Source: Valencia hispanica (taxonomy: Eukaryota > Chordata > Actinopteri > Cyprinodontiformes > Valenciidae). From it: a DNA stretch of 64,000 nucleotides. The notes under the pieces are model-generated. The model saw only the letters and a program-made list of their open reading frames with translations. It was not told the DNA's origin and did no database searches. The first letter of the stretch is position 1. Every line of letters starts with the position of its first letter. The position numbers and the translations under genes were made by a program. The stretch covers positions 43,483,180-43,547,179 of the forward strand of contig OY747702.1 in NCBI GenBank assembly GCA_963556495.2, in the 5' to 3' direction. Positions 1 through 33,385 of this stretch are shown in pieces.

Positions 1-1039
1 TGATTTATTCAGTTACCTGAACTCTGTGTAAAGTTGAAAATGTCTGCGCGTCTGCTCCAAGTGGTCAGGGGTGTGAATTGCAGTCTGTTAAAATGACTCC
101 TTTTAGATTTTTCCATCACTGTTTTAAAGAAATGTTCAAAGACAGAAAATATTCTGTTAATGCGACCTCTGGTTCAGGTATCTATTATATCAGCTACACA
201 GTAGCGACACCCAACTCTAGTTTCTATTTAAATTACTCTAACATGTTAAGAATAAATGACAAATTCTGCATGTTTTACTTTAAATAGTGATATTATTTGC
301 AATAACCATGACAGTCTGAACTCATACTACTTTAGCTTTAGCCAAAAATCTCACTTTCTAACTGTCAAGCGAGGGGATTTTTCCTCTGGCATTGACTGAT
401 TAATGGCTAAAAAGATAAAAGTTAGACTCCAGGTGCAAAGATGGCGGGGCTAACTGATAGGATAGTCTGTCTACCTGGTGATCATTTTCATACCAGTTGA
501 TGCTCGACTGGGAGTTGAAAATCATCTTCATGCAACGCATTGTCCAGAATACATGTTAATTATTGCAACGCGACTCGAAATCGGGCCATCTCACCCTGTC
601 CTGGTTTACTTCACAAACTACTTCCATGTGTTTTTATTGGATTGAGGGTCAAAAGTGTCACAATTCAGTCCATTAAGAATTTGCTAAATCAATTTTTATG
701 GATATTATTATTTATATTCAACTCTAAATCGGTCCATCAAATAAATACATAAGTAAATAATTTTTAAATTGGCTTTTATCATAAGTTAAAAGTGACATGT
801 TGTTCTTCGTAAGATGAATGACATCTAAAGTCAGTGTGATTGATTTTACAAAAAAGCCTGGCTTAGTACAGTAGCTTTTAAATGTTTTTTTTATGACCAG
901 ATCTTCCAAACATACTAAAACAACCATCAACTTTCTGAATTCAAATTGTCCTACTTTTATACATGCATATGTTTTAGATGTCTATAAACAAAAACTTCAA
1001 CCTATGTTTTTTGTTGTTGTTTGTTTATTTGTTTCCCAG
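1..1039 (+). other. abcc intron (partial), unannotated
   Basis: This is the end of an intron; a pyrimidine-rich acceptor ending in AG at 1038-1039 precedes the first visible exon. Around 530-760 a degraded stretch (YCNA...ISPC...LLHKLLP in translation) faintly resembles a LINE 3' end and is followed by AAATAAATA. No exon for the NBD1 Walker B or H-loop segment is visible, so those exons lie to the left of the window. Confidence 0.5.
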
Positions 1040-22164
<21,125 letters not shown>

Positions 22165-23140
22165 AGCAGCCAAAGCACATAAAATAAAACACTCTGAAGA
22201 CAGGATCCTAAAGAAGAAAAAAAGAAGCAAATACAGCCTACAGGGAGAATCCACGCACACACAATAATAATGTGAAAGAAAATAATAGGTTGATATCAGT
22301 TCTCTGAGTAGCAGTGTCTGTTATTTGCCACATCAAAGACCCAGGGGCTATATTTAAAAATTAAACACATCAAGTATCAGTATCCAAATTAGATTCAGCT
22401 AACTCCTGCTGTTTGTTACTGTCGCAGGTTATTTCCTAAAGGCCAAATAATTAACTCAGACAATAGCACTTTATGTTTGGTGTGGTGCTTCCTTTTTCTT
22501 TGCAGGTCAGTTCATTTGAGTTTTAGTCTTTTGTTACTCAAACCTCAGAGTGCAGCAGTGTACATGCAAATCAGAGAAGAGCATAATATTTACTGTTTCG
22601 TTATTATATATTTTGCAGGAATTTATTAGTTTGTGTTAATTATTCAAGACCATGTTTCAAAGAATATCACCTGTTTGTTCCCATTGGGCTCGGTTTGCTT
22701 AAAAAAGCTGTTTTGTTTTTTTGTTTCGTTGCAGCCTAATGAAGTAATTTTAGTTTTCTAGCTTTGAGTTAACACTTTCAGGTTATATGCAGGAGTCAGC
22801 CATGTCAGAATGCTGTTTATGACTACTTCAAGTACAGTACTGTGATTTAAGCTAAAGTTTCCAAATGCTGGAGTTTAAAATCTACACCTCCCCCCGTCTC
22901 TTATTGCTTGTTTTGTTGTAGCCTGGAGGTACAGTACGTAATGTTTTCACAATCCGGAGGATTTTAGACATTTGCCTTATAGTGAAGTACGTGCTGAACA
23001 ATCAAGAAAGGAAAAGTGCAATAATGCTTTGATACTTTTTCAAGATTGCCTTTAAACACTTGAGATTGTAATGCTGCAATAATTTTGTTGAATGTCAGAT
23101 TTTTAATATAATGTTTTTTAATAAAATGTTTACATAAATG
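22165..23140 (+). other. abcc12: Probable abcc 3' UTR
   Basis: Unique AT-rich sequence with no transposon signature follows the stop codon. A strong AATAAA at 23120-23125 is followed by T/G-rich sequence and marks a likely cleavage site near 23140. A closer AATAAA at 22183-22188 could produce a very short alternative UTR. The extent is inferred, not seen in a transcript. Confidence 0.5.
23120..23125 (+). terminator. abcc12: Poly(A) signal AATAAA
   Basis: Canonical hexamer about 955 bp after the abcc stop codon, followed by TGTTTACATAAATGAGTGTC. It is the last unique sequence before the Tc1 element that begins at 23181. Confidence 0.5.
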
Positions 23141-23180
23141 AGTGTCCACTGGTTATTTTGCAGTGCCTCGAAGAAATATA

Positions 23181-24150
23181 CAGTTGAAACCAGAAGTTTA
23201 CATACGCCGAATAAAAAGACACCTGTTTATTTCCTCACTGTCTGAAGTAAAATCAGACCAAACTTATTTTGTTTGACGCCAACATTATTTCTATTTGCTA
23301 AATGCCACAACAACGAGAGCGAGAATATGTCAGAGGTTTATTTATTGTCTTCAAAACCAGAAATTTCCATCTATTTCCGTAGTATTTCGTAGCATTGCCT
23401 TTGAGCTGTATGACTTGGGTCAAACGTTTGGGCATCTTTCAGCAAGCTTCTCACAATAGTTTGCAAGAATTCTGGCCCATTTCGCTTTTAGGATTGAGAT
23501 CAGGGCTTTGTGATGGCCACGCCAAAACATTGACTCTGTTGTCCTGAAGCGACTTTGTAACCAGTCTGGCTGTATTGTGAGGGTTGATGTCCATTTCGAA
23601 GACCAATTTGTGTCTTAGCTTTAACTTCCTGGCTGATGTCTTTGGATGTTACTTGAATGTTTCCATATAATGTTCCTCCTGATGATGCCATCTGTTCTAT
23701 GAAGCGCACCAGTTCCTTCTGCAGCAAAGCAGCCCCACAACATGATGCTGCCACCTCCGTACTTCACACAGTTGAGATGGTGTTCCCAGGCTTAAAAGCA
23801 TCCCCCTTTTTTCTCCACATGTAACGTTGGTCATTATGATCAAGCGATTTCAATTTAGTTTCATCAGACCACAGGACATGTCTCCAGAAATAAAGGTCTT
23901 TGTCCCTGTGAGAATTTTTAAACCGTTTATTTTGGAGTAATGGCTTCCTCCTCACTGAGTGGCATTTAAGCCCATGTTGGTACAGGACACATTTCACTGT
24001 GGATAATGACAATCTTACCAGCTTCAGCCAGCATCTTCACAAGGTCTTGTTCTGGGGTCAATTTGAAACAAAACACATTCCTCTCAAAAAACCTGTCTCC
24101 TACATGAGTGGTGATTGCTGGACCTTCCCATCACGTCCCTACACATGTAT
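23181..24150 (-). mobile_element. Tc1-like transposon with dead transposase
   Basis: Left end CAGTTGAAACCAGAAGTTTA preceded by TA resembles the ends of Sleeping Beauty-type elements. The transposase is read on the minus strand: LSTVKCVLYQHGLKCHSVRR then DLYFWRHVLWSDETKLKSLD (24012-23764), and ASSGGTLYGNIQVTSKDISQ further on (23754-23500). Frameshifts and stops separate the pieces. The right end is missing. Same family as 7812-8664. Confidence 0.8.
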
Positions 24151-25860
24151 AATTGTTTACTGTATTGTTAAATGTAATGAAGGACAAGAGGTTGGAATAC
24201 TTTTCCTGTACACTGCATGTGATAGGAAAACTTTGCATCTATCTTTTTATTCACAGATTGTACCTGCAGAAAAAAAGTAAATGGGAGAGTGAAGTTAAGA
24301 GCTCACATTTATCTCCTCAGCTAATGGACCATGAACCTGTCTGTGTAAACGACGCCACCTTTTAACATGGAAGATAAGTGAGGGAATAAATGGAAAGTCT
24401 GAATCAGCTGGTAAAACTCTTTACTTGTATTTGACTTTGACAATAAACAGGTTCTTATATAGCTGCACAACAGAAATGACATCTGGAGAAATCTTACAGG
24501 TTGAGTGTATAGGTAAAGCTAACGCTAACAAGTGCAACACGCTCAAAAACGTGTCTCAGTCAAGCCAAACAGTGTGAAACCCTTATCTCCAGGCAACTCA
24601 CAAGGATCTGCTCACACCCTCCTCAACACCTCTAAAGAAGAAGAAATCCACTTGTTCAGTCCTTGAGATCAACACCAGGAGTACCGCAATAACATCTGCA
24701 CTGCATGACCTGCCAGACTGGAAGCTCATTGCTACAGCAGAAAAACCTGTCAACATTGTGATTTAGAGCATCAATAAAAAAATTAGCATTTTATTTTTTA
24801 ACAGGGACAGAAAATGCTCAAAATTCAAGATCTAAATTTACTGCCAGCATTTATTGTCCTGGTTGCATATCAGAATCTCCTCAATCTCCCTAACCTCACA
24901 TCCTGCAAAGACACAGATCATTTAATTCATTGCTTAGTGAACTACAATGCACTCAAACCTATTCCTGGTACTGCAAGAAAACCATGAAACATAAACAAGT
25001 CATGTTGAGTTCATTTACATGGTGCATTTAAAACAAGTGTTGCTGAACAAAGAACTAAGCATAAAATAGATTAACCAAACTACACAGAAGATGGTGAAAA
25101 ATGTTTTAACCCTGTGAGCGCTATGCCTCTTTTTAGAGAACTGCTCAAAAATGACATGCCTGTGATTAAATTAGTATATTTCTGTAAGCACAAGGTCTAT
25201 TTGATTACTTTTGGAAAATAATAATGAAGGGAAATCATTAGAAAGTCTAAATATGAGTGTATTTGTTATTGCTGAAGTGTAAATGAACATGGCACATTGT
25301 AAAAACTGTTGTGGTGTTTTTGTTTGCCAGAAAGATTTTTACTTTTAAGATGAATATCTCTGGAAAAGCAGCTGCCCCCTCAAACCTCAAAAAATTCATA
25401 GTTAAAAATCTTAACATTATCTGTTGATTCTAATTAACTGAATAGAAATATTGAAGTTTTTATACAGAAACTTCAGGCGAGGCTGGCACAGTGTGCCAAT
25501 CTGTGCCTTTTAAGTTTAATTTTTTTTAATACAATATGACTAAATGGTTTCAAAACACTAAAATACAACCGTTTTTATCTTTTTTTAATCATTTTTTCTA
25601 TACATTTCCTATTTATACAACGTTGACAAAGCTGGGCCTTGCCCTCACCAACATGGATGCTGTATTTATGCACCCTTGTATCTCCATGACTGATTGGTCA
25701 ATTTGGCCATACGGCACCTCTTTGGAATCGTCATTTGGGGGGCCCTCGAGCTGTAATAGAAACATTTAAATTTTCAGTTTGTTGTGTTGTATATGTTTCA
25801 GGAAACTAAACGTTCTATAGCCTCTGTCTACGTAGACCTCTGGACAACCAGACTGTTCAA
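24151..25860. other. Intergenic, nothing recognised
   Basis: AT-rich DNA between two Tc1 relics. I recognise no exon, RNA gene or repeat family here. Short open frames at 24153-24365 and 25536-25769 show no homology to anything I know. Confidence 0.5.
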
Positions 25861-25864
25861 ATAT

Positions 25865-26165
25865 CCTGAGCTTTTTCACGTTTTGTCACGTTGTAGTCAC
25901 AAATTTCATTGTGTTTTGTTAGGATTGTATTTGATAAACCAATACAAAGTAGAGTCTAATTTCTAAGAGAAAGAAAAAGAATATGCGGTCTTATCATTTT
26001 TACAGACGTCTGAAAAGTGTGATAGCATTAAGCCCCCTTGAGTCAACACATTTTGCTGCAATTGCAGCAACGCCAAGACCTTTGGGGCAAGATCAGTCAG
26101 ACTGTTTTTGAACAGTAATTGCCACAGATTCTTAATCTGATGATTTGTGTAATCTTGTCGTGATC
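25865..26165 (-). mobile_element. Tc1-like transposon relic
   Basis: TTTTGTCACGTTGTAGTCAC and GTATTTGATAAACCAATACA are the inverse of the common fish Tc1 tail (CTATCACATAAAATCCC region). Then TTTTGCTGCAATTGCAGCAA is the end of the transposase gene. The element is collapsed to about 300 bp. Confidence 0.6.
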
Positions 26166-26299
26166 TTCACTGTTCCTGTCAAGTCTCATGATGCTCCACC
26201 ACACTGCCTCTCCCGTCCTGTTGTCTACTGATTGCTAATTGATGCCACTTGTGCCACTGCCTATATCCACTGCTGCCCTGCAGTCACTCAGTGTGAGAT

Positions 26300-27680
26300 T
26301 GTCTGTCTTCAACTTTCTCTGTACGATCCTGCGGCTGAAAAGGTCCCCAGTAAATTGTTTGGGATCCATTTTCCATAAATGAACTGAACAGACTGCATTT
26401 CCCAGCATTCCTAGCTGTGACCCCAACACGTTCCCATTTCCCGTGGCCAATGATGACATCATGAAGTTTATAAAAGGGGTCACCAGCGACCGATTCCTTT
26501 TCTTTTCTGGCGTTGCTTGGCAATGCAAGGAGACCCGCTATTCATCAATGAATCCATGGGACTTCTGACCTGCGGGGCGTGAAAGAAACCACTTTTAAAA
26601 CCTTCAAAGTACAACCGTCTACCCAGCGTCTGATTGCGTACCCAGCCTGGGTGAAATTTGAATTGTTCCAAGACAATTCTTTACTACATCGATTCGCAGT
26701 CGTCAGGTCTGCAACCTGGACCGAGGTTTCCAAGAACACTGTTCAAGGTTTTGTTTCTTCCTTTTGCTCAACTATTGACACATTTTGCTCCTCTCTTTGT
26801 GGACTGGACCTCCCTCAAAGCAAAGTAGGACTGAAATGGTTAATTTATCGTAATCTTGTGTCTGGGCAGATAAATAGGTAAAATATTGTTCAGAACGAGC
26901 TAGACTCGCTCATTGTTGTTTAAAGTGTTTTTTCAAGCCCTGAATTGTTGGCTCATTTAGTGTCGCCACACGCATAAGTTTGTGAGCTGTTTTATTTGTT
27001 GTGTGTTTTAAACTGGTCTTTATCCTGAGTGGATCCCACTCTTTCTCTCTCTCTTCCTCGTTCTACCCTCTCTCTCGCTCTCTGAAAACCTGGTTGGCAG
27101 AGTTGGGCTCAGTCCGATCTGCGTTAGCTGGTCTGTTAGCTGAAAGGTTAACTCCATTGTTCTTTGTCTGTTAAAGCTGTGGCCTTCCACGTGGACAGTT
27201 CACACCATGTGCTCTGTCCCATTTCAGCCAAAGCTAGTTTTATGGCCCTTTGTCTCCTTTCCTGCCGTGTGCTTCCCTCCATCTTGGCCCAGAGATAAGT
27301 TTATGGCCCTTGTCCCACAGGCTATCTCTTACTTGAGCCCCCTGAAGTGAGGGATCAGCCACCTCCGTTTCTGAACAAACCCTCATCTTCTCTCCCCTGC
27401 TGAAAGGGGAGCCGTCTGTTTGTCCCTGATCCTCTTGGTGTTAATTGTGTTTGATTAATTTTCACATATTATTCGTTTTCTAAGATGGATAGTAGTTAGT
27501 TGCATGTTAGAATAGATAGGAGTTATTGATGAAATGATTTGGCTGTAAGGTTGATCTATTTTCATAATAAATTCCCCTTAGCTTAAAGAGAAGTTTTCTG
27601 TGATTACTTGGTGTATGCGTGTAATTATTGATCATAATTATTGATGGTTATATAACCCAGACAAAATGCGCTCACTCTGT
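26300..27680 (+). mobile_element. LTR-like repeat with Pol II promoter features (candidate)
   Basis: TATA box TTTATAAAAGG near 26466-26476, a following GC-richer leader, long CT runs near 27040-27080, and AATAAA near 27567-27572. A 1.1-kb spacing of promoter and poly(A) signal without an open frame fits a solo LTR of a retroelement, but I cannot define TG...CA ends, a primer-binding site or a target duplication. It could also be an unrelated dead promoter. Confidence 0.3.
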
Positions 27681-27879
27681 GTCACAACAAAACAGACGCA
27701 TTGCTCGGTCTCTGTCAAATCTCAAATATTTTAGTCAAGCAAGATCCAAGTCTTTGAAGAGGAAAATGCAGGACACCACCTTTGCTGGGTAAACCATTTC
27801 TTCACTATCTGAGTATTTTTTCCTGGTTGTCTTACTGGTCACTCATCATCTTGTCTCTTTTGCAAAGTCTGTGCAAAGT

Positions 27880-28350
27880 CTTTTGATGAATGTGGGGAAA
27901 ACCAAACTGAACTGGTGCTGGATTTCTACAGGCACAGACCAACTACACCGACACTGGTGAACATCCAGGGAAATTATATTGACATAGGGGACTCTTATAG
28001 CTTAGTCTTATGACTGGGTGTTCGTCTGAACAATAAACTGAACTGGTGTCACAACAATGATGCTCTTTACGGATCAAAGGGTCAAAGTGGACTCTACCTG
28101 CTGAGGAGAGCCAGCTCTTTTGGATTGCAGGGAGTCCTCCTGAAGACCATTTTTGACTCCTTGGTGGTATCAGCCATTTTCTGTGCTGTATGTTGGAGCA
28201 GCAGCTTATGTACAGCTTAGAGTAAGCGACAAGTTAAGCTCATCATGACGGCCAGCTCTGTCCTAGGATGCCCCCTCGACCCAGAGCAGGTTTTGGGAGA
28301 CAGAAAATCTCTGACTAAAATCCTTGTTGCACTCCGTGGAGCTGTTTAGT
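27880..28350 (+). pseudogene. LINE reverse-transcriptase C-terminal fragment
   Basis: Pieces in order: KTKELVLDFYRHRPTTPTLV, LGVRLNNKLNWCHNNDALYG, SGLYLLRRASSFGLQGVLLK and TIFDSLVVSAIFCAVCWSSS, then KLIMTASSVLGCPLDPEQVL. This is the post-catalytic part of a CR1/L2-type LINE ORF2 with frameshifts. Confidence 0.75.
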
Positions 28351-28547
28351 GTTCAGACTCTCTTGAATTGATCTAGTTTTCTCTGTGCTGAGGCCTTTCT
28401 AGGTTATTTTAACACACAAGCCCACTAAAACACATATTTTCTGTTGGTGTACATTACGGTTTGGGAACTCTTTGTGTTTCACATGGTTTTTCTTGGTGGG
28501 GTAAGGTCTTGCTAGCTTAGCTGGCTTAGTTTCCTTGCGGCTATGGC

Positions 28548-29437
28548 GTGGCTGTGGCTACTCTTCCCTCTCCTTCTACCTCTCATTCTCTGTCTAAATC
28601 TTCTCTTTCTTGCTCACTGTGTCAGATGAATAGTTACTTCCCTGCCACCTTTAGTGATAATAGTAACTGTAATAAATGTAACATTTTTGTAGCTTTGGAG
28701 GCGAGGGTGTCAGAGTTAGAGGCCCAGCTCCACATTATTGAAAAACCTGCAGATAGCCGTGGCCCATTAACCAGTGTGGAGCCAACAAGGACAGAACCCC
28801 CTAGCCGTTCTCCAACAGAACCCGCGCAGCCGGGACCTGGGTGACCGTACATGGGAAGCATAGTTCTAGGACCCAGCCCACGGGCCACCACCAACCCGTC
28901 CATTTTTCTAACAGATTTTCCCCGCTCAGCGACACACCCACTGAGAAGCTGACCCTGGTATTCAGCAGCTCCATAGTCAGAAACGTGGCATTAGAGACAC
29001 CATTGACCGTAGTCAAATGCTTCCGAGGGGCCAGAACGGACGACATCAAATCCTACCTGAAACTGCTGGCTAAAGAAAAGCGTAAATACAGTACGATTGT
29101 TCTGCATGCTGGCCATAATGACATCCGGTTACGCCAATTGGAGGTCACTAAAATTAGTGTCACTTCGGTGTGTAAGTTTGCCAAAACAATGTTGGAATTT
29201 ATCATCTTTTCTAGTCCCCTGCCTGATCGGACCAGTAACGACATGTTTAGCCGCATGCTGTCCACCAATGGTTGTCCGGGTTGGTATCCTGCAAACAATA
29301 TGGGCTACATTGATAACTGGAGAACATTTTGGGGAAAACCTTGTCTGATCCGGAGAGATGGCATCCATCCCACTTTAAATGGAGCAGCTCTTCTTTCTAG
29401 AGATCTGGCTGGATTTATTAGTCCTCCAAAACACTGA
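28548..29437 (+). pseudogene. LINE ORF1, coiled-coil plus esterase-like domain, frameshifted
   Basis: First part (28548-28844) has a Cys-containing segment CNKCNIFVALEARVSELEAQ forming a short coiled coil, then a Pro-rich region and a stop. After a frameshift near 28843 the frame continues to 29437 with LTLVFSSSIVRNV, VLHAGHNDIRLRQLEVTKI and CLIRRDGIHPTLNGAALLSR. This is the SGNH-hydrolase fold of L2/CR1-type ORF1 proteins. The Asp-His pair in DGIHPT is present; the GDS-type nucleophile block reads FSSS. Confidence 0.75.
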
Positions 29438-29530
29438 CAACCCAGAGTCCAGACCAGGAAGCAGAGTCGTAGTTTAACCCACCTCTCTGCAGCTTCTGTA
29501 CCGTTATCCACCCATTACCCCATAGAGACA

Positions 29531-31395
29531 GTGTCTTGCCCACAGCCAAGATCAAATGGATTAAAAGTTAACCGAACAAGAGCAAATCATGAAAATCTCA
29601 TAAAGATGAACATGACTTTGACTAAACAGAAAAATAAAACTTTTAAATGTGGTTTATTGAACATGAGATTAATTTCCTTTGTCTCACAGAAACCTGAGGA
29701 GGATTATGTCAGTATAAATAAGTCAACTCTTTCCAATTATTTAAATTTTCACATTCCTAGAAGTACTGGGCGAGGAGGAGGAGTTGCAACCATTTTTCAT
29801 TCTGATTTACTAATTAATCCCAGACCAAATAGTACCCACAGTTCTTTTCAACATCTAACCCTTATTTTTCCTCATCCAAGTAGCAAAACATTTAGACCAC
29901 TTTTGTTTGTGGTCTTGTATCTTCCACCAGGCCCATACTCTCAATTCTTGGATCAGATCTCACATTTTTTATCTGATTTAGTATTAAATACTGATAGGGT
30001 CATTATAGTGGGGGACTTCAATATTCATGTGGATACTGAAAGTGATAGCCTAAATGCAGCCTTTAATGCCATTTTAGACTCAATTGGCTATACTCAAAAA
30101 GTACAGGGATCGACCTACTCGGGTCAACAGACTTTGGACCTTGTACTGACATATGGCATTGAGTGTGAGGAAATGACAGTCTTCCTACATAACCCGGTTC
30201 TGTCTGACCATTTTTTTGATAACTTTTGATTTTACTTTAACTACCCATCCTTGACCTGACAAGAAGTGGAATTATAGTAGGGCTTTATCAGACGAGGCTG
30301 TAACAAGTTTTAAAGAATCTGTTCCATTCTTACTTTCCTCAGTGTCTCAGAGTAACACAGTGGAGGGCAGCAATTCCATCTCAAACCCTTCAGAAATTGA
30401 TTGTCTGGTTCATGACGTTACTTCTTCTTTGTATTTGCCATTAGATAGTGTAGCACCCTTAAAAAGAAAGGGATTAGGAGGCTGACTCCCTGGTTTAATG
30501 CAGAGCTGCGTACTTTAAAGCAGAATGATAGGAAATTGGAGAGAAAATGGCACTCTACACACTTAGAGGATTCCTATTTAACCTGGAAACATAGTCTGCT
30601 GCTGTATAAAAAGACCCTCCGACAAGCTAGAACAGCATATTTATCATCATTATTAGAATAGAATAAGAACAATTCTAGGTTTCTTTTTAGTACAGTCGCC
30701 AAACTTACACAGAGTCATAGCTCTGATGAGCCAACTCTTAGTAGTGATGACTTTAAGGAATTCTTCATAAATAAAATTGATTCTATTAAAAATAAAATAC
30801 TTGGCCTCCTACCAAAACATGATTACTTTTCTCTGAGTTAGTGAGAGTGCATAGAACTGTAGAACCTCATTTGTGTTTGGACTGTTTTGATTCAATCGAG
30901 CTTTCAGAATTATCAGAAATATTAGCTTCATCTAAACCTTCAACTTGTATGTTGGACTCAATCCCAACCAAATTATTTAAGGAAGTGTTCCATTTGGTTC
31001 CTGGCCCCATTTTAGATATTATGAATCTATCTTTAGTAAATGGATGGAAGAATTTAAAATAGCTGTAATTAAACCTTAACTCAAGAAACTTTCCCTCGAT
31101 CAAGATGACTTGGTTAATTGCAGTCCTATATCTCACCTTCTTTTCTTATCCAAAATCCTTGAGAAAATAGTTGCTAATCAAGTCTGTGAGCATCTAAACA
31201 GTAACGACCTGTTTGAAGAGTTTCAGTCAGGTTTTAGAGCTCATCAAAGCACTGAGACAGCACTGGACAAGGTTACTAATTATGTTCTAATGGCCTCAGA
31301 TAAGGGAGTTGTGACTGGTTTTGTTAGATCTCAGTGCTGTCACAGTCGATCATAATATTCTCTTTGAAAGGCTTAAACATGTTGCAGGGATCAAA
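29531..31395 (+). pseudogene. LINE ORF2, endonuclease and partial RT, broken
   Basis: 29640-30229 carries an apurinic-type endonuclease: GRGGGVATIFHSDLLI, FVVLYLPPGPYSQFLDQI, VIIVGDFNIHVD, TLDLVLTY and VLSDHF, with the GDFN and SDH catalytic motifs intact. Downstream, after frameshifts, LTPWFNAELRTLKQNDRKLE, TCMLDSIPTKLFKEVF and [20 protein letters not shown] mark the linker and first RT motifs. The frame is then lost. Confidence 0.78.
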
Positions 31396-31799
31396 GATAG
31401 GATAGATGGTACTCTTATTTCAGATTTTCTGTTCTTTCTGTGTCTCTGGTCAATCTTCTCAAACCTCCAGACGGTCGTGGCAGATGGCCGCTCGTACTGA
31501 ACCAGGTTCTGCTGGAGGTTTCTTCCTGTTAAAGGGGAGTTTTTCCTCTCCACTGTCACAATATGCTTGCTAAGTATGAGGGATTGCTGTGGTTGGAGTC
31601 TGCATCAACAGGGCGCAACCTCAAGTCAATGACTCGATGCAATCTGCTGGGATTCCTTAGATAGACACATTTTTAAACTGACTGGAATGTTTGTATGATT
31701 GTATTGAAATTACTTTTCTTGTAAAGTGCCTTGAGATGACATCTATTTTGAATCGGCGCTATATAAATAAACTGAATTGAATTTAATTAAAGTAACAGG

Positions 31800-32007
31800 T
31801 GTCCCTGTTGCTGTATGGACCCACATGCAGATGCAGGTAAGATAAGATCATGATTTATTAAAGAGGGTGATGAAGGCTGGAGTGGAGAGACGAAGACAGG
31901 ACACCAGGTGGTGACTGGAATCAGATGCAGGTGCAGATAATGAGTAAGACAGGGAGTGAGCAGGACGGAGTGCCAATGGTTCTGACAACATCACTGTTCA
32001 ACAATAT

Positions 32008-32009
<2 letters not shown>
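31800..32009. other. Intergenic repeat-like stretch of unknown type
   Basis: Contains GACCCACATGCAGATGCAGG and GGACACCAGGTGGTGACTGG. It has the look of a dispersed fish repeat, but I cannot name the family. Confidence 0.3.

Positions 32010-32051
<42 letters not shown>
32010..32051. repeat. (TA)n microsatellite
   Basis: About 42 bp of uninterrupted TA. Confidence 0.95.
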
Positions 32052-32054
<3 letters not shown>

Positions 32055-33385
32055 GTTTAAATTTTTCTCTCTCTTACTTTTATTCTGTGTATGCTATATT
32101 TTAAATAACTGCACAGCATTATTATTCTTAACTTGTGACTTTGTCCTCACTATACCGACTCTTATTCCTAATAAAATGCACAAACATTTGTGCTTGAGAT
32201 AAAGAGGAGTGAATACTTTTGCAAAGGTCTTTATGTGATCTGGTAGTCTAAGCACATACAGCTTCAGGAGTAAACAAGATGAAAGGAGTGATCACTTATT
32301 TGATAAAAGTCAACACCAAAAAAAACAGAACCAGTGAAGCGGAGAACGTATAGGAGAGACATACTCTTGCTTTCCTATTTGTGTTAAAAAGACAATGTGC
32401 AGCATTCAGAAGCCTTGCTGATAACACCCACATATAAGGAAATACAATAACCGAAGTCACTTAATGAAAAAAAGGAATTAAGTAAAAGTAAAACTCCTGT
32501 CCTTTAGAGAGTTTTTGTACTTTCTGAATATTTACTTCTAATTTACCGCTAAACTGTAGGTGCATACAAAACGTACATTTCGTATTTTATCAGGTATTTT
32601 ATGAGCTGCTTGCTGTCACCAAGATCCATCAGCTGTGACTAAATATATTTCTCTTTTCAATAACCATAATGATTTGTACTGTTCTTTCGGTACATATTTG
32701 TGCTTAAAGCAAGTTTTCTCTGCAACTACAAATAATGCTCTAATCCTCTTGGAATCTTTAGGGAACACTTCTTGTAAAGGATTTCTTGAGGCCAATCCTT
32801 GAACTATTCCCCCTGGAAGTGTTTAAAAAGATAATATTTCAGGAACCTTGGCAAAGGTTCCTGGAATAAAGAGTGTTCCCATTAGGGAACTCCATGCAGC
32901 TTGTATAGAAATGTTAAATAAAAGCTTTAAAAAATATGACCAAGTAATCAATAACTGTTAATGTTTTCTTTACTTCTCAATGGAAGCGTTCCCTGCACAT
33001 TGCCAAGGCAACGTATTCTAAGATAAAATGTCCGAATCATTTATAATAAAAAAAATATCTAAATGTTTTGATCATAATTAGTTCAATGTCTACTACTACT
33101 GGATGTAGTGAATATAGACGTTCAGTAAATGTTCAATTAACATATTGGTTGGAGATTTATACATAATTTAGTTAATGCTTCCATGGTTTTTCATTTTTAT
33201 CACACAGTGATTTACATGGTAATTGGAATGTAAATAATATAGATGGAAATCATTTAGAAATAGCTTACCAACTATTTTCAAATTACATTTTCCAATGTTT
33301 ACATGTGATGCACAATTAATTTAATAAAAGAAATAAATAAAAACATATTTAAATGTTTGTTGTTGAACTGTTTCAAATTTTTTAT
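32052..33385. other. Intergenic, AT-rich, nothing recognised
   Basis: AT-rich sequence. Only a possible Tc1-type end, GAGTGAATACTTTTGCAAAG near 32208, stands out. No exon or RNA gene seen. Confidence 0.5.

Larger units (their letters stand above)
28390..31795 (+). mobile_element. L2-like LINE, nearly full-length but internally deleted
   Basis: Contains a two-part ORF1, an ORF2 with endonuclease and the start of RT, then a 3' UTR ending CGCTATATAAATAAACTGAA and TTGAATT repeats, the typical L2-type tail. Reverse-transcriptase catalytic motifs and the C-terminus are missing: the frame jumps from motif 2 (LDLSA...[13 protein letters not shown]) near 31375 to the UTR near 31430. Orientation matches both flanking genes. 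Confidence 0.8.

Noticed and set aside
22183..22188. Main poly(A) signal of the transporter gene
   Set aside because: Only about 20 bp after the stop codon; a better placed signal with a T/G-rich downstream element is at 23120. It may serve as a minor alternative.
28841..29437. Host esterase or lipase gene
   Set aside because: The SGNH-like frame is followed by a LINE endonuclease ORF2 and L2-type 3' tail, so it is ORF1 of a retrotransposon.
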